Under the pieces are notes generated by a model. It was not told the DNA's origin. It was given only the letters and a program-made list of their open reading frames with translations, and searched no databases. From positions 758,484-822,483 of the forward strand of contig NZ_KI911318.1 of assembly GCF_000513855.1 (NCBI RefSeq): a stretch of 64,000 nucleotides of DNA, written 5' to 3'. Position numbers and translations under genes: made by a program. Numbering within the stretch: position 1 is the stretch's first letter; each line of letters begins with the position of its first letter. Of the stretch, positions 37,773 through 45,999 are shown piece by piece. Origin of the DNA: Desulfurococcus amylolyticus Z-533. GTDB taxonomy: Archaea; Thermoproteota; Thermoprotei_A; Sulfolobales; Desulfurococcaceae.

Positions 37773-39341
37773 GTGGCTCTGAGAATTGCTGGTGAAACCA
37801 TATATGTACCAGATCTAACGGCTCTTACACAGGGAGCCGTATCCAGGTTGATTGATGAGGGAAGCGTTAGCGGTAGAATAGTTATCCATAGAGCTATGCT
37901 CCAGCTGTTAGAGTACAATGCCTCGAAAGGCAGGGTTATAGGTTACGCAGGTCTCGAGGAACTTCGCAGGCTACGACAATACAATGATACAGGGATAATC
38001 AAGCTCGAGTTCGCTGGTGAAAGGCTTAGGGGGTTCATTGAGGACGAGGAGCAATTAGTCGGCGAGGTGAACTCCCTTATAAGGGAATATGCTTACTCTG
38101 TTAACGGTGTATTAATAACGGGTAATGAGCTACAGTACCAAGTGGCTAAATCCATGGGCATACAGGTTGTGCTGGTCAAGGATAAGGAGCGTGGAAGACT
38201 AGGGTTCGAGAAATACTTTTCCGAGAACACCATGAGCGTGCACTTAAAGGAGGGGGTGGTACCAGTAGCCAAGATTGGTAGGCCAGGCGAATGGAAGTTC
38301 GTGAAGCTAAGTGATGCCCCGTTAACCAGGCAGGAGATCGAGCAGATGGCTAATGAGATAATAGAGGCTACTAGGAGTAGAAGCGATGCCTTCATAGAGA
38401 TAGATCGAGCCGGCTCCACCATAGTCCAGCTGGGAGCCTACAGGATAGTTATAACGAGGCCCCCTTTAAGCGATGGATGGGAGATCACGGCTGTGAGGCC
38501 ATTGAAGAAACTGAGACTAGAGGACTATAATCTCCCGCCGGAGCTGGTTAAAAGGCTCAATGAAAGGGCTGAGGGTATACTCATAGCTGGTGCACCAGGG
38601 ATGGGTAAGACGACCTTTGCTCAAGCCCTAGCGGAGTACTACATGAGGATGAATAGGGTTGTGAAGACCATTGAGTCGCCTAGGGATATGATACTTCCAC
38701 CAGATATAACCCAGTATAGCAAACACTATGCTGACACAGGGGAATTACACGACATCTTATTGTTATCGAGGCCTGATTACACGGTCTTCGATGAGATGAG
38801 GAATGATGAAGACTTCAAGCTATTCGCTGATCTAAGACTAGCCGGAATAGGAATGATTGGGGTTGTACATGCCACGACACCTATAGACGCCATCCAGAGA
38901 TTCATTGGAAGGGTTGAACTCGGAATGATCCCCTCGATAATAGACACTGTGATCTTCATTAAGAATGGACAGATAGACAAGGTATACGAGGTCAAGATGA
39001 CTGTGAAACTACCAACTGGGTTACGTGAGGCAGAGTTATCAAGGCCAGTGATAGAGGTGAAGGATTTCCTCACCGGTGAGCTAGAATATGAAATATACAC
39101 TTTCGGCGAGCAGACGATAGTGGTACCAGTTAAAAAACTACGTGGTAAGCAGGGCATCCACGAGAAGATTATTGAGGAGATCGGTAAGATCATGCCTGAG
39201 GTAGATGTGAGAATGGAAAACGGTGATATAGTGATCACTCTATCAAGACAGGACTTAAAGAAGTATAATAGAAGGATTAAGAGGCTTAGGAAGCTTGAGG
39301 AAAAGTATAATATACCTGTGAGAGTTAAGGTGGAGGAGTAA
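37773..39341 (+). CDS. PIN-domain/PilT-type ATPase with KH domain (COG1855)
   Basis: 522-aa archaeal protein combining an N-terminal PIN nuclease-like domain (YVPDLTALTQGAVSR; acidic residues retained), a VirB11/PilT-like ATPase (GAPGMGKTTFAQAL, about residues 271-284; DYTVFDEMRNDEDF; GMIGVVHATTPIDAI) and a C-terminal KH-like RNA-binding segment. The family is nearly universal in archaea; its cellular role is unclear but is likely RNA-related. The start is GTG at 37773. Its stop is two bases from the end of convergent hjc. Confidence 0.85.
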   Translation: MALRIAGETIYVPDLTALTQGAVSRLIDEGSVSGRIVIHRAMLQLLEYNASKGRVIGYAGLEELRRLRQYNDTGIIKLEFAGERLRGFIEDEEQLVGEVNSLIREYAYSVNGVLITGNELQYQVAKSMGIQVVLVKDKERGRLGFEKYFSENTMSVHLKEGVVPVAKIGRPGEWKFVKLSDAPLTRQEIEQMANEIIEATRSRSDAFIEIDRAGSTIVQLGAYRIVITRPPLSDGWEITAVRPLKKLRLEDYNLPPELVKRLNERAEGILIAGAPGMGKTTFAQALAEYYMRMNRVVKTIESPRDMILPPDITQYSKHYADTGELHDILLLSRPDYTVFDEMRNDEDFKLFADLRLAGIGMIGVVHATTPIDAIQRFIGRVELGMIPSIIDTVIFIKNGQIDKVYEVKMTVKLPTGLREAELSRPVIEVKDFLTGELEYEIYTFGEQTIVVPVKKLRGKQGIHEKIIEEIGKIMPEVDVRMENGDIVITLSRQDLKKYNRRIKRLRKLEEKYNIPVRVKVEE

Positions 39342-39343
39342 AC

Positions 39344-39784
39344 TCACCGCATAGTATAATCCAGTATACTCTTATCCCCCTTAATCATTGAGATTAATGC
39401 TTTGAGCCTGAGGCTGTTTTTCACGGTTTCAACCGGGATCTTGAAGGCGCCTCCCTCCGATCCGGCGAGTTTCTCGATGGGTATAAGGAACCATTCCCCG
39501 CTTCCAACGAATTTAACAGCTATGAATGGTGTTGCGCCAGCCCTCCTTGAGAACTCTTGTAGCTTCTCCACCTGCTCCCTTCTAACATAGATTGTTCTCT
39601 CCTCCTTAATAGTCTTAACCTCCATGGCCACTATTTTACCATGGTAGATAGCTACTATATCAGGGTATTTGACGTGCCTAGCTCTACTACCACTTGCAGG
39701 AGCCCTAATAACTGCGAAACCATGATCCCACAGCCTCCTAACTAAATCCCTCTCATGAGAAAAACCCCTAGACCTATTACTCAT
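39344..39784 (-). CDS. hjc: Holliday junction resolvase Hjc
   Basis: Structure-specific endonuclease that cuts four-way DNA junctions. 146 aa. Active-site residues of the nuclease fold are visible: FSHERDLVRRL (Glu), the SGSRARHVKYPDIV loop (Ser, Asp), and the Glu-x-Lys pair in KIVAMEVKTIKEE. ATG at 39784 preceded by a GAGGGGG ribosome site. It is transcribed alone, convergent with the PIN-KH ATPase. Confidence 0.93.
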   Translation of the reverse strand: MSNRSRGFSHERDLVRRLWDHGFAVIRAPASGSRARHVKYPDIVAIYHGKIVAMEVKTIKEERTIYVRREQVEKLQEFSRRAGATPFIAVKFVGSGEWFLIPIEKLAGSEGGAFKIPVETVKNSLRLKALISMIKGDKSILDYTMR

Positions 39785-39859
39785 GTAGCCCCCTCAAGCT
39801 GATTAAAATTTATTATCTGAGATAGTTAAAAATAGTATTTCAACAGAGGGTGATATGTA

Positions 39860-42124
39860 TTGAAGACACGATATTACCTGCATTATCTACTATTATTTCT
39901 CATAATACTTGGTTCAATAGTATACTTGAATACGTATATTGCGGCTGCTGAGACAACCCCGGCTATACCCTCTATAACAAGTAATATAACCGAGATAATC
40001 ACCGCTAACATGGGACCAGTTGTACCAGTTATAATGTCACCCGGGGAATCGTTCATCATAGAGCTTAGGCCGGAGTATTCTTCTCTCAGTATCTCCTCAG
40101 CGTACATATGGACTGTTAAACCAGTTAGCAACCGGCTTGTAGTCTACAATTACACTTTAAGTATAAGCAGTGTAGGTCCAGGCATATACCAGGCTACTAT
40201 ATCATCAGAAGTTGAGGATGGATTATATGACTTATCTCTTCTAGCAGGCTCAACAGTATACAATGTGCCTAGATCAGTATGGGTGGTGAAGTCCTGGCCT
40301 TCAGTGATCAGATTCGTAGAGAACACTGATATACACTTCATAGCAGGCCAACCAAATCCATTTACAGGTGATATTAATCGTATAGCTGGATTTACTATAG
40401 ATAACATGTTATCACCCTTCTTCATTCTATGGCTCGGCGATGAAGCTGACACTGCTGCTTCATCAGAATATGTGATGACTCTCGCGTACAGGTATGCCTA
40501 TCTATATAACATACCTGTGTTAGGCATACCCGGGAACCACGATTACGCCTCCGGGGGTACTTATTATATGAATTATCTTGGACCCACGAAGTGGTTTAGA
40601 GTAATAGCTGGTAAGCTACTTATAATAGGTATATGGTCACCCGAGCAAGGATACCCATCATGGGAAGACCTAGTATTTGCCCAACAGGTGCTCCAGAATT
40701 ATAGTAGTATACCCTATAAGATGATATTAGTCCATCATCCGCCATTCTATTATCAGGGCGAACTATACACTAGGTATGATGATGAAAACGTGTTGAAACC
40801 ATATGTTCAAGGCGGTCCCTCCACACCGTTGAGTAGTTATTGGTCAAGTAACATGACAGCGTTCAGATACTTCTTGAAACTCGTGGAGGACTATAATGTA
40901 ACAATGGTTTTATCCGGTCACACGCACAGGGACTTCTTCACGAAGTATGTGAGTACTAGGACTAATACGACAACCCTATTCCTCACATTTACAACGTTGT
41001 CGCAGGGCTCAGCATCTTATGATGGATTAAGCCTCATGGAGTTCGACTTGAATACTGGTCGATTAGACTTCCCGTTAAAGCCGCCTACATTTATTGGTTT
41101 CCAGAACTCTACGAGGGCCCTGGCTTTAAACAGTATACCAATAGGAATATATCCGGTTCAAAATAGCCTTGGATGGAGTAATTTAACGTTTACATATATG
41201 AATGCTGTTTACTCCGATGCAGGTTACACGTTTAGATTCGAGAATAATAATATATCATGGATTAACTTCTCTGGCACCATGCTATGGAGCCTGCCATGGG
41301 CTGGTAACAATGTAAACTATCAAGTGGTTAACGTCTTGAATAATGCATCCATAAAGATCATTGATTACAAGATCATTGGGGGCAGGCTCTTCCTATTATT
41401 CGAGTTAAACCTGCCTTTCCAGGGCGGGTTAACATTAAGGCTGTACACAAATCCTGACTCCAAGCCGCCTATGATATCCCTGAGAAGAACAGTGCCGCAA
41501 ACACCCTCCGTTAATAGGGATGTGACAATATATATTGAGTTATCTGATGAGGGGTTGGGGATAGATCCGGGTAGTATAGTGGTTAGACTGGGGAACAACG
41601 TAATTAATTATAGTAGTATGCCTCAAAGAAATACCTATACAATGAGTCCAAGCACCTACACGGAGAAATTCAACATTGTAACCCTTGTTATAACAGTATA
41701 TGTCTCCTCTAATACGACGGTGACACAGCCACTGTTAATCCAGGTAGCGGATAATGCTGGAAACCCAGCCAATGCATCATTCAACATTACATTCGTGGGT
41801 CCCATGTTGACTACCACAACTACAACAACTACTGCGGCTACAACAACTACGACCACTACCACAACACCTCCTACGACTACAACAACCACCACTACCACAA
41901 CTACAACAACTACTGCGGCTACAACAACTACGACCACTTCAACTACAGCGGCAACTACCACAACTACAACAACCACTACCACAACGACTACTACTACTGC
42001 GGCTACAACAACTACTGCTATACCTTCTGGAGAAGCATCTCACCTTATCATGCTGGGAATAGCTGTGGTTGTTGTAGTGGTCATTATATTATTAGTGTCA
42101 TTGATGAAGAGTGGTGGAAAATAG
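39860..42124 (+). CDS. Large secreted metallophosphoesterase with poly-Thr stalk
   Basis: 754 aa. A signal helix (LLLFLIILGSIVYLNTYIAA) is followed by a beta-rich N-terminal domain, then a phosphoesterase core with NTDIHFIAG, LWLGDEADT, GIPGNHDYASG, LVHHPPF and LSGHTHRDF. An Ig-like domain follows (about 550-650), then about 65 residues of nearly pure Thr/Ala/Pro (about 655-722) and a C-terminal helix with GGK tail. This is a surface-anchored enzyme on a probably glycosylated stalk. The start is TTG at 39860 just after GGGTGAT; the nearby ATG (39855) is closed by a stop after two codons. Confidence 0.85.
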   Translation: MKTRYYLHYLLLFLIILGSIVYLNTYIAAAETTPAIPSITSNITEIITANMGPVVPVIMSPGESFIIELRPEYSSLSISSAYIWTVKPVSNRLVVYNYTLSISSVGPGIYQATISSEVEDGLYDLSLLAGSTVYNVPRSVWVVKSWPSVIRFVENTDIHFIAGQPNPFTGDINRIAGFTIDNMLSPFFILWLGDEADTAASSEYVMTLAYRYAYLYNIPVLGIPGNHDYASGGTYYMNYLGPTKWFRVIAGKLLIIGIWSPEQGYPSWEDLVFAQQVLQNYSSIPYKMILVHHPPFYYQGELYTRYDDENVLKPYVQGGPSTPLSSYWSSNMTAFRYFLKLVEDYNVTMVLSGHTHRDFFTKYVSTRTNTTTLFLTFTTLSQGSASYDGLSLMEFDLNTGRLDFPLKPPTFIGFQNSTRALALNSIPIGIYPVQNSLGWSNLTFTYMNAVYSDAGYTFRFENNNISWINFSGTMLWSLPWAGNNVNYQVVNVLNNASIKIIDYKIIGGRLFLLFELNLPFQGGLTLRLYTNPDSKPPMISLRRTVPQTPSVNRDVTIYIELSDEGLGIDPGSIVVRLGNNVINYSSMPQRNTYTMSPSTYTEKFNIVTLVITVYVSSNTTVTQPLLIQVADNAGNPANASFNITFVGPMLTTTTTTTTAATTTTTTTTTPPTTTTTTTTTTTTTTAATTTTTTSTTAATTTTTTTTTTTTTTTAATTTTAIPSGEASHLIMLGIAVVVVVVIILLVSLMKSGGK
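41818..42017 (+). repeat. Low-complexity Thr-codon repeat (ACN-rich)
   Basis: About 200 bases of imperfect ACA/ACT/ACC triplets with interspersed GCGGCT encode the poly-Thr/Ala stalk. Blocks recur within the tract, and one 28-base stretch (from about 41849) matches the linker of the binding-protein gene at about 44460. The antisense reading is an artefactual poly-Val frame. Confidence 0.9.
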
Positions 42125-42202
42125 TCTCCCCTATATTTGAAGCTGGCCAATACTAAACATTTTTTAACTATTCACTATAATATAATTTATGAGGTGGAGT
42201 GA

Positions 42203-44155
42203 ATGCGTAGACTACTTGTTATCCCATTATTAATACTCTCACTACTAATAGTTCCAACTATCCTACAGGTGGCACGGGCTGAACCCCAGCAGCCCCTGAG
42301 GACGATCACAGTGGCTGTTGACCTAGCCCATGGCGAGAGTGATAAGTATTTGAATTATATAATGGGGAATCTGACGTTCGTCAACTGGAAGACTATACCT
42401 AAAGGAACAACTATAACAAACGATATATTAAATGATGTCGACATACTGCTAATAGGTCAGCCAACAGTCGCGTTTGCCCCGAGTGAATTAGATGCTATAT
42501 ACAACTGGATTAACACCGGTCACAAGGTATTATATATAGCTGGAGATAGCGATTATGGGCCCGGCCCCACTACTATAGATAATGTTAACAAGGTCCTCGA
42601 ATACATGGGAGCCAAATTAAGGCTCGAACAGGCTTCAGCATACTCCGATCCCTCAATGAACTATACTTATAAGGGGACAACATATCCAACTTGTGCACAG
42701 GCATACTATAGAATGCTTGCATTCGTTGAGCCAGATAACATACCCGGCCTCTACACCTGGATGCTGGATCAAAACATTACAAAACCCATATTAATGCATG
42801 GACCGGGCGCAGTAATATGGGTTGATGATCAAGGGAACTATCATGATCCCGTTAAAGAGACATTCCCAGGACTTATCAGGATAGCCTGGTTCCATAAAGC
42901 CTACATAGGTGATAATAATCCACCAGCACCATACGTATACAATCCTATATTCTATGGCCAGGGGGCAGGGTGGTTCGATTTCATCGGTTATGCAGCTGAG
43001 TACTGGAGTGATAAAAACGTTGTTATAACCGTGGCGTCGGAATCTCTCTACGGTGACTACGAACCTGCATGGGCTTCCTTATATTATGGTGTACCATTGG
43101 ATGGGCCTGGATTCGTTGAAAACTTGTTGAAGTGGTGGATAAAAGTCGTTATACAGCCGAGCTACATGGCTGAGAATGTTCTTGAGGTAAGTGATCCAAC
43201 TGGTGATGACAAGGGCCAGGGAACCATTCTATATCCTACCAACACTGTGTTTAAACCCGGTGTATTTGACCTAGTTAACTTCAAGGTATTACAGGACGAA
43301 GACTTCATATATCTACAGGTAAAGGTCGGGGATCTTGGGGGCAATCCATGGAATGGGCCAAACGGCTTCAGCCTACAACACGTCCAGATCTACATTGGGA
43401 CAACAAATAAATCACTACCAGTCAATACTTCTACATTTGGCCTACATGTAGATCTCGCGCCAGGCTGGAACTACGCGATAATAGCAGTGCCTGGTTGGGG
43501 TAATACACCATATCCGGATGGAGAAATATCAGCCCTATATGGGGCTGATAATAAGCTTATAGTAGATGAATATAACAATACCACATTATTCGATGTCTAT
43601 GCTTATACTGACATCAATATAATCGAGGTTAAAATAGCAAAGAGCCTCTTAAGTGATGTAGACAACATCGGGAGCTGGATATGGTACGTCTTTCTAACTA
43701 GTTACGATGGATACGGTGAATTAAAGATTCGGAGTATACAAGCCGGTGACCCGGGCGAGTGGGCACTGGGAGGCGGTGATGCAACAGCCATACTTGCTGG
43801 CGTGCAGCCGAAAGTAGTAGACTTACTAGCTCCAACGGATCAGGATCAATATAATATGTTGAAGAGTTATGATGCGAGCGCTGGAAAGCTTGCTGTGGTT
43901 TACGGTATAAAGGGTGGTGTAATATACTATCCTCCTGTAACAGTAACTGTTACCACGACTGTCACTACTACGGTAACTGATACGGTGACATCAACTGTTT
44001 CTACAACCATAACAACCACAAAGACCGATACAAGTACGAGTACGCAATACGTATCCGAGACTGTTACCCAGCCAGATATGACTATTACAGGAATAGCTGC
44101 AGTGGTAGCTCTAATAGTGGGTCTAGCCATTGGAATGTTATTAAAGAGGAAATAA
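42203..44155 (+). CDS. Secreted protein with glucodextranase-C-like domain and Thr-rich anchor
   Basis: 650 aa. A clear signal peptide ends at LQVARAEP. The N-terminal half resembles the GATase1-like fold found in sugar-related secreted proteins (DVDILLIGQP, VLYIAGDSDYG). The region from about 330 to 560 (SDPTGDDKGQGTILYP onward, FDLVNFKV, DFIYLQVKVGDL) matches the C-terminal carbohydrate-associated domain of glucodextranases and archaeal pullulanases. A Thr/Val stalk and a C-terminal helix with KRK tail anchor it. A role in extracellular polysaccharide handling is likely but unproven. ATG preceded by GAGGTGGAG. Confidence 0.72.
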   Translation: MRRLLVIPLLILSLLIVPTILQVARAEPQQPLRTITVAVDLAHGESDKYLNYIMGNLTFVNWKTIPKGTTITNDILNDVDILLIGQPTVAFAPSELDAIYNWINTGHKVLYIAGDSDYGPGPTTIDNVNKVLEYMGAKLRLEQASAYSDPSMNYTYKGTTYPTCAQAYYRMLAFVEPDNIPGLYTWMLDQNITKPILMHGPGAVIWVDDQGNYHDPVKETFPGLIRIAWFHKAYIGDNNPPAPYVYNPIFYGQGAGWFDFIGYAAEYWSDKNVVITVASESLYGDYEPAWASLYYGVPLDGPGFVENLLKWWIKVVIQPSYMAENVLEVSDPTGDDKGQGTILYPTNTVFKPGVFDLVNFKVLQDEDFIYLQVKVGDLGGNPWNGPNGFSLQHVQIYIGTTNKSLPVNTSTFGLHVDLAPGWNYAIIAVPGWGNTPYPDGEISALYGADNKLIVDEYNNTTLFDVYAYTDINIIEVKIAKSLLSDVDNIGSWIWYVFLTSYDGYGELKIRSIQAGDPGEWALGGGDATAILAGVQPKVVDLLAPTDQDQYNMLKSYDASAGKLAVVYGIKGGVIYYPPVTVTVTTTVTTTVTDTVTSTVSTTITTTKTDTSTSTQYVSETVTQPDMTITGIAAVVALIVGLAIGMLLKRK

Positions 44156-44222
44156 ATGGGATCACTTTTTTTAAATACCTTCATTAAATAGTCTTACTTC
44201 CCGGTAAAATACATTCTCGGCG

Positions 44223-44250
44223 GGGCTTTTTCTAGGCGTCTTGAAAGCCC
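44223..44250 (+). other. Hairpin in the leader gap before the ABC operon
   Basis: GGGCTTT (44223-44229) pairs with AAAGCCC (44244-44250) in the 188-base gap after the secreted protein gene. The stem contains T-runs, so it is more likely a 3'-end signal of the upstream gene than a riboswitch; no known riboswitch motif was seen. Confidence 0.4.
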
Positions 44251-44287
44251 TGGCCGGCTTATTCCACTTTTTAGAACTGTTCATATA

Positions 44288-44300
44288 AAAATTTATATTA
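44288..44300 (+). promoter_or_regulatory. TATA box for the second ABC importer operon
   Basis: AAAATTTATATTA lies about 50 bases before the ATG of the binding-protein gene; transcription would begin near 44320, just before the GGGGGAGTG ribosome site. Confidence 0.45.
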
Positions 44301-44343
44301 TAATGTAGTGTATATATTCTATTTTAACAGGGGGAGTGTATCC

Positions 44344-45924
44344 ATGACTCATGCTCTCACTAAGCTTCAAGCACTATTTATTTCAGTAGTTATCATAATA
44401 GCAGTAATAGGGGTATTCCTTGGTACACGAACTCTGATTCCACCAGCTATAACTACCACAACTACAACAACTACGACCACTACCACAACGACTACGACAA
44501 GTAAGCCTTCATATCCTGAGTATCCATGGCTGGATCAATTAAAGCAGATGACCACAGAGAGGAATGTAGAGCTAATAGTGATAACAAGGCATGAACAATC
44601 CATCCTAAGTGAGACTACAAAGGAGTTCCTGAATTCTCCAGTAGCGAAGGAGCTGGGTATAGTCAATATACGGTTTTTATCTGTGTCAGCTGAATTATGG
44701 TCCAGCTATATTGATAACGCTGCCAAGGCAGGTAGGCCAATAGACATAGCATGGGGTGGCGGTCCTACACTATTTAACACTATGGATTCCCTGGGATATC
44801 TCCTACCTATTAACCTAAGTAAGCCTGAGTTTCAGGCAATAAAATATGAGATGGATAAGATACCGAGGATTATAGGTGGGGCCGAGGCATACAAGGTTGA
44901 CCAGAATGGATTAGTACGATGGATCGGGGCTAGTGTAAGTAGCTTCGGCTTCACAGCGAACCTCATACGCTTAAACCAGTATGGATTACCAATACCACAG
45001 AAATGGGAGGATCTAGCGAGCCCTGTTTACGCAAAGTACCTGCCCGATATACCACAGATATCTACAGCTGATCCAACCATGAGTACGAGTAACACTAGGA
45101 TCTTTGAGATAATTTTACAGGCTAAAGGATGGGATGAGGGATGGAGGATTCTTACACTACTAGCTGCAAATGCCATAATATATTCTGGAAGCAGCGATGC
45201 CCGCGACGCAGTGATAAAGGGTGATGTAGCTATAGGTACGACAATAGACTTCTACGGTTACATGGCTCAGCAAGTTAATCCTAATTGCAAGTATATAGCA
45301 CCTCAGGGAGAAACTATAATTAATAGTGATCCAATAGCAATCCTAAACACCACGAAGCACCTGATCCATGCTGTAGCGTTTGTTGCATGGGTACTTAACG
45401 AGTATGGCGGGCAACAGGTCTGGCTCAATACTGATATCAATAGGCTGCCAGTGAATCCATACGTCTTCAATACAACACAGGGTCAAAACAGGCAAGACTT
45501 AAAGCAAGCCTTCCAGGATGCATTGAATGCGCAGAGTATATTATTCAACGAGACTCTTTCAACAAACTGGGTATACTCAATTATGTACTACTTCAAGGCT
45601 ACATTAGTGAATCCACATGCCGATCTACAAGCTACATGGGCAAGAATAGCCCAAGCCTATTTGAATGGTAAAATAAGTAAGGAATGGTTCGACTACTTAT
45701 CCATGTATATATCAAAACCACTCACATTCACGGATCCTGTAACGGGTAAGCAAACCAATTTCACATTGGATTACGCAGTGTTCATTAATCAGAGACTTCA
45801 AAAGGATGCAGCGGTGTACCAGTCGTTAATGAGTCAATGGGAGCAGCTGGCTAGGCAGAGGTATCTTAATGCATTAAACCTGTTAAATGACGCATTAGCT
45901 GGAAAACCAATCCCTTCTAGCTGA
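44344..45924 (+). CDS. ABC importer substrate-binding protein with poly-Thr linker
   Basis: Extracellular binding protein of about 526 aa, of the cluster with Fe3+, thiamine and polyamine binding proteins. A signal/anchor helix (LFISVVIIIAVIGVFLGT) is followed by a run of about 17 threonines, then the binding fold starting ELIVITRHEQSILSETT. WGGGPTLFNTM and IKGDVAIGTTIDF are typical ligand-pocket regions. The substrate is unknown. The frame is open to 44308, but the ATG at 44344 directly follows GGGGGAGTG and starts the hydrophobic helix in the usual place. It is the first gene of a three-gene importer. Confidence 0.85.
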   Translation: MTHALTKLQALFISVVIIIAVIGVFLGTRTLIPPAITTTTTTTTTTTTTTTTSKPSYPEYPWLDQLKQMTTERNVELIVITRHEQSILSETTKEFLNSPVAKELGIVNIRFLSVSAELWSSYIDNAAKAGRPIDIAWGGGPTLFNTMDSLGYLLPINLSKPEFQAIKYEMDKIPRIIGGAEAYKVDQNGLVRWIGASVSSFGFTANLIRLNQYGLPIPQKWEDLASPVYAKYLPDIPQISTADPTMSTSNTRIFEIILQAKGWDEGWRILTLLAANAIIYSGSSDARDAVIKGDVAIGTTIDFYGYMAQQVNPNCKYIAPQGETIINSDPIAILNTTKHLIHAVAFVAWVLNEYGGQQVWLNTDINRLPVNPYVFNTTQGQNRQDLKQAFQDALNAQSILFNETLSTNWVYSIMYYFKATLVNPHADLQATWARIAQAYLNGKISKEWFDYLSMYISKPLTFTDPVTGKQTNFTLDYAVFINQRLQKDAAVYQSLMSQWEQLARQRYLNALNLLNDALAGKPIPSS

Positions 45925-45999
45925 ATAATTTATTTCAGAGCCGTATTTTTAAAACCCCTTCTCCATCATGTATAAAACAAAACATGGCGGGGATCACCA

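Noticed and set aside
37727-37782. TATGATGG after a TATA box and a CTGA 45 bases later, resembling a C/D box sRNA ahead of the PIN-KH ATPase gene
   Set aside because: The C box is imperfect and no D' or C' pair exists between; the CTGA lies inside the coding start.
41656-41982. Long antisense reading frame rich in Val opposite the poly-Thr stalk
   Set aside because: It is a mirror of the Thr-codon repeat; low complexity and no start signal.
44156-44343. Possible riboswitch in the leader before the ABC importer
   Set aside because: Only one simple stem is seen, no known ligand-motif (for example the CUGAGA of TPP riboswitches) is present, and the TATA box lies after the stem, so it is not in the mRNA leader.
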